Below are positions 27,625-36,521 of a DNA stretch of 64,000 bases, in pieces (within the stretch, counting starts at the first letter, position 1; every line of letters begins with the position of its first letter). Origin of the DNA: CALEMW01 sp964343835 (GTDB lineage Bacteria; Krumholzibacteriota; Krumholzibacteriia; LZORAL124-64-63); NCBI GenBank assembly GCA_964343835.1, contig CAYFKR010000001.1, positions 186,001 through 250,000 on the forward strand, in the 5' to 3' direction. A program made the translations under genes and the position numbers. The notes beneath the pieces are model-generated. The model was not told the DNA's origin. It saw nothing but the letters and a program-made list of their open reading frames with translations, and did no database searches.

Positions 27625-29169
27625 ATGAGCAACGAACTCTCGAGCGGCGCGCCGTCCCGCGGCGTCGCCGGTTTCCTCGGCGCCGTCGAGCGACTGGGCA
27701 ACGCCCTGCCCCATCCGGCCACCCTGTTCGCGGGGCTGGCGACGCTGGTCGTCATCCTGTCGGGGGTGTTCGCTTCCCTCGGCATCGAGGCCGTGCATCC
27801 CGGCACCGGCGAGTCCATCAAGCCGGTGAGCCTGCTGAGCATCCACGGGCTGCACCGCATCATCACCGAGCTGATCACCAACTTCACGGGATTCGCGCCC
27901 CTGGGCACGGTGCTGGTGTCCATGCTGGGCATCGGGATCGCCGAGCGCACGGGCCTGATCGGCGCCGCGCTGCGGCTCGTGGTGCTGTCGGCACCGCGGG
28001 GGCTGCTGACGTTCCTGCTGGTGTTCTCGGGCATCCTGAGCAACACGGCCAGCGAGGTGGGCTACGTGCTGCTGGTGCCGCTGGGGGCCATCATCTTCCA
28101 GACGGTTGGCAGACATCCCCTGGCCGGCATGGCGGCGGCCTTCGCGGGCGTGTCGGGCGGCTACAGCGCCAACCTGCTGCTGGGCACGGTGGATCCGCTG
28201 CTGAGCGGGCTGTCGGAAGAGGCGGCGCGGATCATCGATCCTGCGTACATCGTGAACCCCGCGTGCAACTGGTACTTCATGATCGTGTCGACGTTCTTCA
28301 TCTCGGCGGCCGGCACCTGGGTGACCGAGAAGATCGTCGTGCCGCGGCTCGGGGAGTACGAGGGCGGGGAAGATCCGGGGGAGCTGGGCAAGCTGAACGC
28401 CGACGAGAAGCGCGGCCTGGTGTACGCCCTGATCGCGGGGCTGGTCTTCATCGGGGTCCTGCTCTGGGNNNNNNNNNNCACGGTGCCCGCCGACGGTTTC
28501 CTGCGCGACCCGTCCACCGGCGATCTGCTGCGCTCGCCCTTCACCAAGGGGATCGTGGCGTTCATCTTCCTCGGCGCGGTGATCGCGGGCGTGGCCTACG
28601 GCATCGGCGCCCGGACCATCCGCAACGACAGCGACGCCATCGACGGCATGGGCAAGAGCATGGAGACCCTGGGCATGTACATCGTGCTCTGCTTCTTCGC
28701 GGCCCAGTTCGTGGCGTTCTTCAAGTGGACGAACATCGGGCTGATCTTCGCCATCAAGGGCGCGGCGGCATTGGAGGCGGCCGGTCTGGGCGACATCCCG
28801 CTGGTGGTGACCTTCGTGCTTCTTTCGGCGGTCATCAACCTGGCCATGGGCTCGGCGTCGGCCAAGTGGGCCATCATGGCGCCGGTGTTCATCCCCATGT
28901 TCATGCTGCTGGGCTACTCGCCGGAGCTGGTGCAGGCCACCTACCGCGTGGGGGACAGCGTGACCAACGTCATCTCGCCCCTCATGTCCTACTTCCCGCT
29001 CATCGTGGCCTTCATGAAGAAGTACGTGGACGACGCCGGCATCGGCACCGTCGTGGCCACCATGCTGCCCTACTCGTTCACGTTCTTCATCGTGTGGACG
29101 ATCCTGCTGGTCGCCTGGCTGCTGCTGGGGCTGCCGGTGGGGCCGGGGGCGGCCCTGAATCTGGGCTGA
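27625..29169 (+). CDS. AbgT-family transporter (first copy), interrupted by an assembly gap
   Basis: Inner-membrane transporter of the AbgT family (p-aminobenzoyl-glutamate uptake or antimetabolite efflux), ~514 residues. It shows the family signatures ERLGNALPHPATLFAGLA at the N-terminus, HPLAGMAAAFAGVSGGYSAN, PLLSGLSEEAARIIDP, and C-terminal MGSASAKWAIMAPVFIPMFM. Ten Ns (28469-28478) lie between two helices, but the flanking parts stay in frame, so the gap estimate is consistent with a few missing codons. A closely similar paralogue is at 30542-32104 on the other strand. Confidence 0.92.
   Translation: MSNELSSGAPSRGVAGFLGAVERLGNALPHPATLFAGLATLVVILSGVFASLGIEAVHPGTGESIKPVSLLSIHGLHRIITELITNFTGFAPLGTVLVSMLGIGIAERTGLIGAALRLVVLSAPRGLLTFLLVFSGILSNTASEVGYVLLVPLGAIIFQTVGRHPLAGMAAAFAGVSGGYSANLLLGTVDPLLSGLSEEAARIIDPAYIVNPACNWYFMIVSTFFISAAGTWVTEKIVVPRLGEYEGGEDPGELGKLNADEKRGLVYALIAGLVFIGVLLWXXXXTVPADGFLRDPSTGDLLRSPFTKGIVAFIFLGAVIAGVAYGIGARTIRNDSDAIDGMGKSMETLGMYIVLCFFAAQFVAFFKWTNIGLIFAIKGAAALEAAGLGDIPLVVTFVLLSAVINLAMGSASAKWAIMAPVFIPMFMLLGYSPELVQATYRVGDSVTNVISPLMSYFPLIVAFMKKYVDDAGIGTVVATMLPYSFTFFIVWTILLVAWLLLGLPVGPGAALNLG
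28469..28478. other. Assembly gap (ten Ns)
   Basis: Ten consecutive undetermined bases inside the AbgT gene. The true size is uncertain. It marks a scaffold join rather than a biological feature. Confidence 0.98.
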
Positions 29170-29179
29170 CGGTGATCGT

Positions 29180-30361
29180 CTAGCGCTTCACGACCGTCAG
29201 CTCCTCCACCACGTACTCGGGGTCGCCGAACAGGCTGGTGCCCTGGGTCACGATCCTGGCGTAGACGCCGGGCAGGGCGTCGATCATCCACAGGCGCACC
29301 TTCGCGTCGTCCTCGACGCCGTCGACCACCGTGCACGCGAACGTGCCGGCGGGGACGGTGACGGTGGCCTTGGCGGTCACGGCGTACATCTCGGGGACGT
29401 CGCGGGGGAAGAAGCCGTTGTCCGCCTCCTGCATCATGCCCCGGTAGTCCTCGGCGAACTGCTCCCGCCTGCGGGACGTGACCTCGAAGTGGGTGAAACG
29501 GACGCTCGGCACGGAGGGGTCGACCTGGATCTCGACGTCGCGGGCCGCACTGTACTGCAGCACGCCCATCTCCTCGATCATCTCGCCGCGCCGGTACGAC
29601 AGGCCGACGACGCCCTCCAGGGCGACGGCCGACGCTTCGGCGTCGGGCCAGGGCAGGGGGGCGTCCATGGAGTAGAGGTCGTAGGGGAGCTCGTCCTCGT
29701 CGAAGTCGAGGCGGTCGGCTGCATCGGGCATGCGGCGCCGGGCGTCGAGGGGGCTAGCCGCGGTCTCGAGCCGGAGGGCGTCGGCGGTGAGGGCGCCGAT
29801 GGTGCTCCGGCCCGCGAAGACCTCGCGCAGCTCCATGACGGTGAGGGCATCGCCCGAGCCGGTGATCAACCAGCGGCCCTCGCCGCGATCAGTGACGCCG
29901 TCCTCGTCGCGCACGTAGGCGACCCGGTCCGGCAGCGAGAACTCCGCCAGCAGGCTGACGTGGTCGCCCACCTCGAACTCCCAGCAGCCCGCGAGTCCCG
30001 ACGCCTCGTTCCGCTCATGGGCGGCGTCGAGGTCGATCCGCTCGAACACGAAGCGGTTCGCGCCGCTGCGGAGCTCGAGTCCACCATCATCGTGGATGAC
30101 GGCGACGTGAACGCCGTTCAGGGGGTCGCCGTCTCCCGACGTGATCTCCAGTCGTCCCTCGCCGCGGGTCGCCCACTTCGCATACTCCCAATCCCCGATC
30201 GTGACCCTGCCGTCCTCGCCGAACGTCATGAGGACGGGCAAGCTGTGGTTCTCACCGTCGATCTCGATGACGGCGAGCAGCCAGTCGCCGGCGACCGGTG
30301 CGTCGACCGCGAAGGCGGCAGTGGAAACCAGGAGAAGGGAGAGGGTCAGGAGCTTCGTCAT
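29180..30361 (-). CDS. Exported protein of unknown function
   Basis: A 393-residue exported protein (signal peptide MTKLLTLSLLLVSTAAFA). The mature part looks like repeated small beta domains, with an early WLLAVIEIDGENHSLPVLM lipocalin-like strand pattern and a C-terminal half containing TVTVPAGTFACTVVDGVED and LWMIDALPGVYARIV. The latter is similar in style to LolA/VioE-like outer-membrane-associated domains. I recognise no family. It sits between two AbgT transporters, convergent with the first and on the same strand as, but after a terminator from, the second. ATG at 30359-30361. Confidence 0.75.
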   Translation of the reverse strand: MTKLLTLSLLLVSTAAFAVDAPVAGDWLLAVIEIDGENHSLPVLMTFGEDGRVTIGDWEYAKWATRGEGRLEITSGDGDPLNGVHVAVIHDDGGLELRSGANRFVFERIDLDAAHERNEASGLAGCWEFEVGDHVSLLAEFSLPDRVAYVRDEDGVTDRGEGRWLITGSGDALTVMELREVFAGRSTIGALTADALRLETAASPLDARRRMPDAADRLDFDEDELPYDLYSMDAPLPWPDAEASAVALEGVVGLSYRRGEMIEEMGVLQYSAARDVEIQVDPSVPSVRFTHFEVTSRRREQFAEDYRGMMQEADNGFFPRDVPEMYAVTAKATVTVPAGTFACTVVDGVEDDAKVRLWMIDALPGVYARIVTQGTSLFGDPEYVVEELTVVKR

Positions 30362-30486
30362 GGTCGACCTCGGAGACGGTTCGGGGCACGGATGGTCATG
30401 GGAAAGATGCCAATATAGGCGGTGAGCGGGGGCGCGAAAATTCAAGCTGACGGCTCGGAGTTCGGCGGCCCGTCCCGTGCCCCATG

Positions 30487-30516
30487 AAGAAAGGCCCGCT
30501 CCGTAGGGAGCGGGCC
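30487..30516 (-). terminator. Rho-independent terminator after the second AbgT gene
   Basis: On the minus strand GGCCCGCTCC, a short loop, and GGAGCGGGCC form a 10-bp stem followed by TTTCTT. It lies just downstream of the AbgT stop at 30542. Confidence 0.75.
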
Positions 30517-30541
30517 CTCGTCGACCTCGGGATGTGCCGGG

Positions 30542-32104
30542 CTAGGGAACGTATTCCAGCGGCGCCCCCGGCCCCAGCGGCCACCCCAGCAACATCCAGA
30601 TCACCAGCATGATGATCCGCGCCACGGCGAAGACGATGGCGAAGGGCAGCATCAGCGAGATGATGGTGCCGATGCCCAGGTTCTTCTGGTATTTCTGCGC
30701 GAACACGATGATCAGCGGGAAGTAGGGCAGCAGCGGCGTCAGGATGTTGCTGTACGAATCGCCGATGCGGTACGCGGCCTGCGTCAGCTCGGGCGAGTAG
30801 CCCATCAGCATGAGCATGGGCACGAAGATGGGCGCCATGATGGCCCACTTGGCCGACGCCGATCCGATCATCAGGTTGATGAACGACGCCACCAGCACGA
30901 AGGTCACGATGAGCGGGATGCCCGTGAAGCCGATGTTCTTGAGCACGTCCGCCCCGGTGATGGCGAAGATCACGCCCAGGTTGGACCAGTTGAAGAAGGC
31001 CACGAACTGCGCCGCCACGAAGGCCAGCACGATGTAGCCGCCCATGTCGGACATGGCGCCGCCGGTCATCCTGGCCACGTCCTTGTCGCTCTTCACCGTG
31101 CCGGTGATGCGGCCGTAGATCAGGCCGGGGATGAAGAACAGCACCATCATCACGGGCACGATGGCCGTGAACAGCGGGCTGAAGCTCCCCTCGGCGTCCC
31201 GGAACACGCCCACCGAGCTGAGCGATCCGACGACCACCAGGGCCAGGATCACGGCGCCGGCGAGGTTGGCCAGCAGCAGGCCCTTGCGCTCGGTCGCGTT
31301 CAGGTCGCGGGTGGCTTCGTCGTCGTCCTGCTCGCTGGGAAGCTCCGTGCCCTCATCCGGCGACCACTGGCCCAGCCGCGGCTCCAGGATGCGCTCGGTC
31401 ACGAAGGTGCCGCACGCCGCCACCACCGGCACCGACGCCGCCAGCAGGAACCAGTTGGCCATGGCGTCGACCGTGTATCCGGCGTCAATCATGCGCGCCG
31501 CCGGCTCGGTGAAGCCGGCCATGAGAGGATCGAGTCCCGTGAGGAAGAAGTTGGCGCCGAAGCCGCCCGACACGCCGGCGAAGGCCGCCGCCAGGCCCGC
31601 CAGCGGGTGGCGTCCCATGCTGCAGAAAATCACCGCGCCCAGGGGGATGAGCACCACGTAGCCCGCATCGGCGGCGATGCTCGAGAGCATGCCCGCGGTG
31701 ACGATGGACACCGTCACCAGGGCCCGGGGCACGAGCTGCACGAACCCCTTCAGGCTCGCCGCGATCAGTCCCGACCGTTCGGCCACGCCGATGCCCAGCA
31801 TCACCACCAGCACCAGGCCCAGGGGCGGGAAGGCGGCGAAGACCGTCACCATCTGGGTGAAGATGCGCTGCAGGCCCTCGGCGTTCAGCAGGTTCACGAC
31901 GTGGATGGTCTCGCCGGTGCCCGGATGCACGGCCGACGTGCCCAAGGCGGAGAAGAGCCACGAGGCCAGCAGCACCAGGCCGATCATGGCGGCGAAAAGG
32001 GTCACGGGCTGGGGCAACTTGTTGCCCGCGCGCTCGACCCAGTCGAGGAAGCGCTGGGCCGGGCCGGGGCGTGCGGCGGCGGGGGCGGTGTTGGCGTCGC
32101 TCAT
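30542..32104 (-). CDS. AbgT-family transporter (second copy)
   Basis: A 520-residue AbgT-family transporter closely related to the gene at 27625. Signatures are VERAGNKLPQPVTLFAAMIG, HPLAGLAAAFAGVSGGFGAN, PLMAGFTEPAARMIDAGY and IGSASAKWAIMAPIFVPMLM. It has eleven or so hydrophobic segments plus the two re-entrant hairpins known for this family. ATG at 32102-32104, preceded by GAGGCAGG. Upstream in-frame codons have no support. The substrate, folate-breakdown dipeptide or a toxic analogue, cannot be decided. Confidence 0.94.
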   Translation of the reverse strand: MSDANTAPAAARPGPAQRFLDWVERAGNKLPQPVTLFAAMIGLVLLASWLFSALGTSAVHPGTGETIHVVNLLNAEGLQRIFTQMVTVFAAFPPLGLVLVVMLGIGVAERSGLIAASLKGFVQLVPRALVTVSIVTAGMLSSIAADAGYVVLIPLGAVIFCSMGRHPLAGLAAAFAGVSGGFGANFFLTGLDPLMAGFTEPAARMIDAGYTVDAMANWFLLAASVPVVAACGTFVTERILEPRLGQWSPDEGTELPSEQDDDEATRDLNATERKGLLLANLAGAVILALVVVGSLSSVGVFRDAEGSFSPLFTAIVPVMMVLFFIPGLIYGRITGTVKSDKDVARMTGGAMSDMGGYIVLAFVAAQFVAFFNWSNLGVIFAITGADVLKNIGFTGIPLIVTFVLVASFINLMIGSASAKWAIMAPIFVPMLMLMGYSPELTQAAYRIGDSYSNILTPLLPYFPLIIVFAQKYQKNLGIGTIISLMLPFAIVFAVARIIMLVIWMLLGWPLGPGAPLEYVP

Positions 32105-32196
32105 GGGACCTGCCTCGGGTTGGAGGGCGTCGGGGAGTCGGTCCCGGAGAGGATGCCGGATGATATTGGTCTTGTCCAGAGCGCGGGGCGGGCGCC

Positions 32197-33504
32197 TCAG
32201 CGACGCTCTTCCAGCTCGAGCATCCGCGCGGGTTCGACCAGGTCCGTCGTCAGGTCGCCGAACACGACCCGATACAGCTCGCCTTCCCGCCACCGCATGA
32301 GGACCCGATCCGCGTCGCCAGGACGCACGGTGGCGCCGTGGTACGTCACGCCCCGCTCCTCACGGATCAGGCGTCCGTAGTACTCGCTGGCCAGCCGGAT
32401 GCGGAACATCTGCACGACCATCCGGCCCACCGATCGCTCGCGCGCACCTGGGCTGCGCCACAACTCGGTCTTCAGGGGCTCGTAGGACAGGCTGGCGGGA
32501 TAGCGGCCCACGACGTCGGCGAAGAGGTCCAGCCCCTCGAGGAAGCGCTGCTCGTCGATGGCCAGGTGGCCGCCGTCGACCACGTCGAAATCAGACGGGA
32601 TCCGGGGGCGGAACTCGTCGTCCGGCAGGGAGGCGTTCCAGACGAAATCGTAGAACCGGACGTGCTTCGGGCGGCCCCGGCCTGGTGAGTCGCCGGTCAC
32701 GTCGAAGCGCAGGGGCAACCGGGTCTCGGGATCGACCCAGAGTTCCAGTTCGGCGTTCTCCATGCGCTGGGCCAGGAACCGGGCGTCGGTGACGCGGATC
32801 CCCGCCGCCCGACGGCCCCTGATGCGCCGACTGCCCAGGTCCTCGTGCTCGTACTCGCTGAGGAAGTCGAAGGTGTTGGCCGGGTCGTGCTCCCGGTAGG
32901 AGTCGGCCATGGCCTCGTCCATGGTCATGCGCGCGGCGAGCTTCAGGGGATAGGCCATGTACACCATCTCCAGACCCTCGAAATCCACGAAGAGGGCCTC
33001 CACGAGCTCTCCCTTCTCGTAGGTGCGATGGGCCGTTCCCCGGGGGGAGTAGGTCTGGCGGGCCTCGACGTCGGAGCCGCCCATGTCCCGCAGGCGGAAG
33101 CTGGACGACGTCGCCCTGCGCACCGTCTCCACCACGTCGGCCCAGGCCTGGAACGAAGCGTCCGGCCCCTGGAGGAAGACCACCAGGAAGACGCCGACGG
33201 CCAGGGCGGCCGCAATCGGCGTGCTGCGCAGCCACCGGCGGAAACGGGCGGAGCGGCGGACCGGCGGGTCGGGGAGGGCGGCCAGGGTGCGGGTGCGGAG
33301 CGTATCGATGCGGTCGGCGTGCGCCGCGCCGAAGGCGGCGAGCAGGTGGTCGTCGGCCCGCAGGCCCTTCAGGTACGCACGGCACTCGCCGCACTGCTCG
33401 AGGTGGCTACGGGCCTCCGCGACATCGGGTCCGATGGCGTCGGCGGGGATCGAGGCGGCCATCACGTCGCGCGTCCGGTCGCAGGTGGTGCGGTCGTCAG
33501 TCAT
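32197..33504 (-). CDS. Anti-sigma factor with extracytoplasmic LolA-like domain
   Basis: A 435-residue single-pass membrane protein. The cytoplasmic N-terminus carries a zinc-finger anti-sigma motif, HLEQCGECRAYL (residues ~33-44, the HxxxCxxC pattern of ZAS domains). A membrane helix follows (PIAAALAVGVFLVVFL, ~95-110). The ~320-residue outer part has the beta-rich pattern of outer-membrane lipoprotein-sorting (LolA/LppX-like) proteins, e.g. FVDFEGLEMVYMAYP and ELELWVDPETRLPLRFDV. It probably senses an envelope ligand or state. It overlaps the ECF sigma gene by eight bases and is cotranslated with it. Confidence 0.82.
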   Translation of the reverse strand: MTDDRTTCDRTRDVMAASIPADAIGPDVAEARSHLEQCGECRAYLKGLRADDHLLAAFGAAHADRIDTLRTRTLAALPDPPVRRSARFRRWLRSTPIAAALAVGVFLVVFLQGPDASFQAWADVVETVRRATSSSFRLRDMGGSDVEARQTYSPRGTAHRTYEKGELVEALFVDFEGLEMVYMAYPLKLAARMTMDEAMADSYREHDPANTFDFLSEYEHEDLGSRRIRGRRAAGIRVTDARFLAQRMENAELELWVDPETRLPLRFDVTGDSPGRGRPKHVRFYDFVWNASLPDDEFRPRIPSDFDVVDGGHLAIDEQRFLEGLDLFADVVGRYPASLSYEPLKTELWRSPGARERSVGRMVVQMFRIRLASEYYGRLIREERGVTYHGATVRPGDADRVLMRWREGELYRVVFGDLTTDLVEPARMLELEERR

Positions 33505-34060
33505 GGCCAACCTCCAGGATCTCCCGCAGCGCACGGCGGGCCCGGCACAGCCGCGCACCCGCGCCCGATCGGCTGATGCCCAGGGCCTCGCCCACGCGGG
33601 CGGTGTCGAGGCCGTCGAAGTAATAGAGAAGAAGGGGGAGGCGGTGGTTCTCGGGCAGGCGTGACAAGGCGTTCAGGACATCGGGGTCGGCATCGCCGTC
33701 GGGGCCCTCCGGGACGGCGATGGGTTCGGCCATTCCGGGAACCGCTTCCACCGCCGCCACGTGGCCGGCCTCCGCCTCGAGGAGCTCGCGGCGCCTCCGG
33801 GCGGTCTTCCAGTGATCGCGGCAGTGATTGCGGGCGATGGACACGAGCCAGGCCCGGAAGGTCGATGGATCGCGCAGCGTGCCGAGGCGCTCCATGCCCT
33901 TGAGCAAGGTGTCCTGGGCGGCGTCCTGGGCCAGGTCGGGATCCCCGAGCAGTCCGAGGCAGACGGCGTAGACGGCAGCGGCCTGCCGCTCGATGAGGTC
34001 GGCTGCAGCCTGGCGGTTGCCGTCGACGGCTGCGGTCACCAACTCCAGGTCCGTCCTCAC
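33497..34060 (-). CDS. ECF-type RNA polymerase sigma factor
   Basis: A 187-residue sigma-70 family ECF factor. Region 2 contains DPDLAQDAAQDTLLKGMERL and FRAWLVSIARNHCRDHWK. Region 4 contains LSRLPENHRLPLLLYYFDGL and ALGISRSGAGARLCRARRAL, a clear helix-turn-helix. The GTG start at 34058-34060 has an ideal GGAGGA seven bases upstream. It is held inactive, by analogy, by the anti-sigma encoded by the overlapping downstream gene. Its target promoter sequence is not evident in the window. Confidence 0.93.
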   Translation of the reverse strand: MRTDLELVTAAVDGNRQAAADLIERQAAAVYAVCLGLLGDPDLAQDAAQDTLLKGMERLGTLRDPSTFRAWLVSIARNHCRDHWKTARRRRELLEAEAGHVAAVEAVPGMAEPIAVPEGPDGDADPDVLNALSRLPENHRLPLLLYYFDGLDTARVGEALGISRSGAGARLCRARRALREILEVGHD

Positions 34061-34152
34061 GATCCGTTCCTCCGGTCGCTGGGGCCGAGATCATCCTCCG
34101 TAGTGTAGACGACCGGGAGCCGGAATGATTGCAGGAACGGTGGGCGGTCTCC

Positions 34153-34647
34153 TCAGGGGGTGTCGTCTCCCGCTTCGTCCTCGTCCCAGTCCGGCCGCAA
34201 TTCCATGCGCAATCCCCGCATGAGGTACCTCAGCACCTGGTCGTTCATCACGCGGTAGTGCTTGTGGCCGGGTTTGCGGAAGAACGCGCTGAGCTCATGC
34301 TCGCTCAGGGTGAAGCCGGCGCGCTTCACGGCGGCCATCAGGTCGTCGCCCTGGAGATTCAGGGCGATGCGCAGCTTCTTGGCCACGAGGTTGTTGTCGA
34401 GGACCTTCTCGGGCTCTGGCAGGGGGCCGGGGCGGCGGCCGCGTTTCGCGACGATGAGGCCGTTGAGGAAGAGGGCCAGGTCCCGGTCGGGGATCACGTC
34501 GAAGTGGGGAGCGTCCTCCCAGGCCCGCCAGGCCTTCACCTGCTCGATCGTCACGGTGTGCTCGACCTCGGCGAACACGGCGATCACCGCGGCATCGTCG
34601 AGGGAGAGCATGGAACGGACGCGGCGGAAGACGTCGTTGTGGGTCAT
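34153..34647 (-). CDS. DUF1456 (YehS-type) protein
   Basis: A 164-residue cytoplasmic protein of the DUF1456 family. Two related ~65-residue halves are visible: MTHNDVFRRVRSMLSLDD...FDVIPDRDLALFLNGLIVAKRG and NNLVAKKLRIALNLQGDDLM...VMNDQVLRYLMRGLRMELR, matching E. coli YehS. The function is unknown in the family. ATG at 34645-34647. The ~245 bases between this start and the divergent peroxiredoxin gene hold no ORF. They contain an imperfect GC hairpin near 34798-34822 and only weak promoter-like hexamers. Confidence 0.88.
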   Translation of the reverse strand: MTHNDVFRRVRSMLSLDDAAVIAVFAEVEHTVTIEQVKAWRAWEDAPHFDVIPDRDLALFLNGLIVAKRGRRPGPLPEPEKVLDNNLVAKKLRIALNLQGDDLMAAVKRAGFTLSEHELSAFFRKPGHKHYRVMNDQVLRYLMRGLRMELRPDWDEDEAGDDTP

Positions 34648-34894
34648 CGGGATTTCCTCGTTGGAGGGCCTGGACAGGACGATATGTGTTCTTTCCCCCC
34701 AATTCTAGGTCCCGGAGGAGACTTTCGACAGCTTCCAGCCGCGTTTTTCCGGGTGCCCCTTGCGACCCCACGACATTGCCGTTAGGTTCTGTCCCGAATC
34801 GGGCCGCTGAACGGCCCCGATCAACGGCATTCCGCGGGATTCTCCCCGCTGCATACAGAGGTGGAACCAACCCCCCAAGAGGAGGACGAGAACC

Positions 34895-35485
34895 ATGTCC
34901 CAGTTCATCGGACAGCAGGCCCCCGACTTCACCGCCACCGCCGTCATGGCCGACGGCTCGTTCAACGAGGAATTCAAGCTGAGCGACTTCCGCGGCAAGT
35001 ACGTGGTGCTGTTCTTCTACCCGCTGGACTTCACCTTCGTGTGCCCGAGCGAGATCATCGAGTTCAGCAAGAAGGTCGAGGAGTTCAAGAGCCGCGGCGC
35101 CGAGGTCATCGGCGTGTCCGTGGACAGCCAGTTCAGCCACTGGGCCTGGCGGAACACCGCGGTCAACGACGGCGGCATCGGCGAGGTGCAGTACCCCCTG
35201 GTCGCCGACCTGAACAAGACCATCAGCCGCGACTACGGCGTGCTGCTGAACGACAGCGTCGCCCTGCGCGGCACCTTCCTGATCGACAAGGAAGGCGTGA
35301 TCCAGCACATGGTCGTCAACAACCTGCCCCTGGGCCGGAACATCGACGAGGCCATCCGCATGGTCGACGCCCTGCAGCACGTCGAGCAGCACGGCGAGGT
35401 CTGCCCCGCCGGCTGGAACAAGGGTGACGACGCCATGACCCCGACCGCCGAGGGCGTGGCCAAGTACCTGGGCGACCACGCCTAG
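34895..35485 (+). CDS. Typical 2-Cys peroxiredoxin (AhpC/Prx1 type)
   Basis: Thiol peroxidase reducing H2O2 and organic hydroperoxides, 196 residues. The peroxidatic cysteine is C50 in FYPLDFTFVCPSEI and the resolving cysteine is C170 in HGEVCPAGWNKGD, both in canonical context. The GGLG-type loop is replaced by NDGGIGEVQYPL. AGGAGG lies about 9 bases before the ATG. A terminator follows at 35515. Reduction by the thioredoxin at 39888 is plausible. No AhpF is seen. Confidence 0.95.
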   Translation: MSQFIGQQAPDFTATAVMADGSFNEEFKLSDFRGKYVVLFFYPLDFTFVCPSEIIEFSKKVEEFKSRGAEVIGVSVDSQFSHWAWRNTAVNDGGIGEVQYPLVADLNKTISRDYGVLLNDSVALRGTFLIDKEGVIQHMVVNNLPLGRNIDEAIRMVDALQHVEQHGEVCPAGWNKGDDAMTPTAEGVAKYLGDHA

Positions 35486-35514
35486 CCGTGGTCGACCGAC
35501 GTTCCGACGTCACG

Positions 35515-35545
35515 CGGGCCGGGAGTACGTCTCCCGGCCCGTTTC
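35515..35545 (+). terminator. Rho-independent terminator after the peroxiredoxin gene
   Basis: CGGGCCGGGAG and CTCCCGGCCCG form a perfect 11-bp stem with loop TACGT, followed by TTTCC. It lies 30 bases after the peroxiredoxin stop. Its presence argues that the next gene starts after it (GTG 35560) rather than at the earlier in-frame GTG 35488. Confidence 0.75.
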
Positions 35546-35559
35546 CGTCTCCGGCACGG

Positions 35560-36402
35560 GTGGTCCTGATCTTCGTGGACGGCCTCGGCATCGGCGACGG
35601 CGGTCCGGACGACCCCACCCGCACCTACGGCGGCACCCTCTTCGACTGGAGCCGCACCCCGGCGACCTGGAAGCCCGTCGACGCCGCCCTCGGCGTGCCG
35701 GGCATCCCCCAGAGCGCCACCGGCCAGACCTCCCTGCTGACCGGCGTCAACGCCCAGCGCGTGCTCGGCGCCCACGCCACCGGTTTCCCGGGGCCGACCC
35801 TGCGCGACGTCCTTCGCGAACACTCCCTGCTGAAGACCCTGACCGACCGCGGCCTGCGGGCGACCTTCCTCAATGCCTTCCGCCCCCTGTTCTGGGAGCT
35901 GAGCGAGGAGCAGCGCTGGCACATGTCCGCCACCACGGTGGCCAACCTGGCGGCCGGCCTTCCTTTCTCCACCCTGGACGACCTCCGGGCCGAGCGCTCC
36001 GTCTATCAGGACTTCACCAACCGCGATCTTCGGGAGCGCGGGTTCGACGTGCCGGAGTGGACGCCGAACCACGCCGGCCGCGTCCTGGCCAGCAACGTGG
36101 GACGCTTCGACTTCACCCTGTACGAGTACTTCCTCACCGATAAGGCGGGCCATACGCAGGATCGGAAGCGGTGCGAGAGCGAACTGGCCGGCCTCGACGC
36201 CTTCGTGACGGCGTACCTCGACGAGGCTCCGGAGGGGACGCTCACGTTGCTGACGTCCGACCACGGCAACATCGAGGATCTCTCGACCCGGTCCCACACG
36301 CGGAATCCCATCCCTTTGATGACCTGGGGCGGGGAGCTGCCGGAGATCGAGGCGCTGGACGGTGTGACGCCCTGGATCGTGGATCGGCTCTGCGCCGGGT
36401 AG
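35560..36402 (+). CDS. Metalloenzyme of the phosphoglycerate mutase/alkaline phosphatase superfamily
   Basis: About 280 residues. It has the metalloenzyme-domain motifs VVLIFVDGLGIGDGG (metal Asp), QSATGQTSLLTGVNA (nucleophile Ser/Thr region), DKAGHTQDRKRCE, LTSDHGNIEDLS and HTRNPIPLMTW. These follow the order in cofactor-independent phosphoglycerate mutase, but the iPGM insertion domain is absent, so it is a stand-alone phosphatase/mutase of unknown substrate. The GTG at 35560 is chosen because the terminator of the previous gene lies within the N-terminal extension of the longer ORF. It has no strong ribosome binding site. Confidence 0.78.
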   Translation: MVLIFVDGLGIGDGGPDDPTRTYGGTLFDWSRTPATWKPVDAALGVPGIPQSATGQTSLLTGVNAQRVLGAHATGFPGPTLRDVLREHSLLKTLTDRGLRATFLNAFRPLFWELSEEQRWHMSATTVANLAAGLPFSTLDDLRAERSVYQDFTNRDLRERGFDVPEWTPNHAGRVLASNVGRFDFTLYEYFLTDKAGHTQDRKRCESELAGLDAFVTAYLDEAPEGTLTLLTSDHGNIEDLSTRSHTRNPIPLMTWGGELPEIEALDGVTPWIVDRLCAG

Positions 36403-36521
36403 GGTACACGGGTCATCCGGGTGGACTTGTTGAAAACGGGAACTCCTGCTAAGGTCCTGGGATATAAATCCGATCCGTCTGGAGCGTTGCCGACCGACTA
36501 TTTCCATCCAACTGGAGCGAC

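Noticed and set aside
35488..35559. Upstream GTG start of the phosphomutase-like gene.
   Set aside because: It would place the peroxiredoxin terminator in the coding region and add nonconserved residues.
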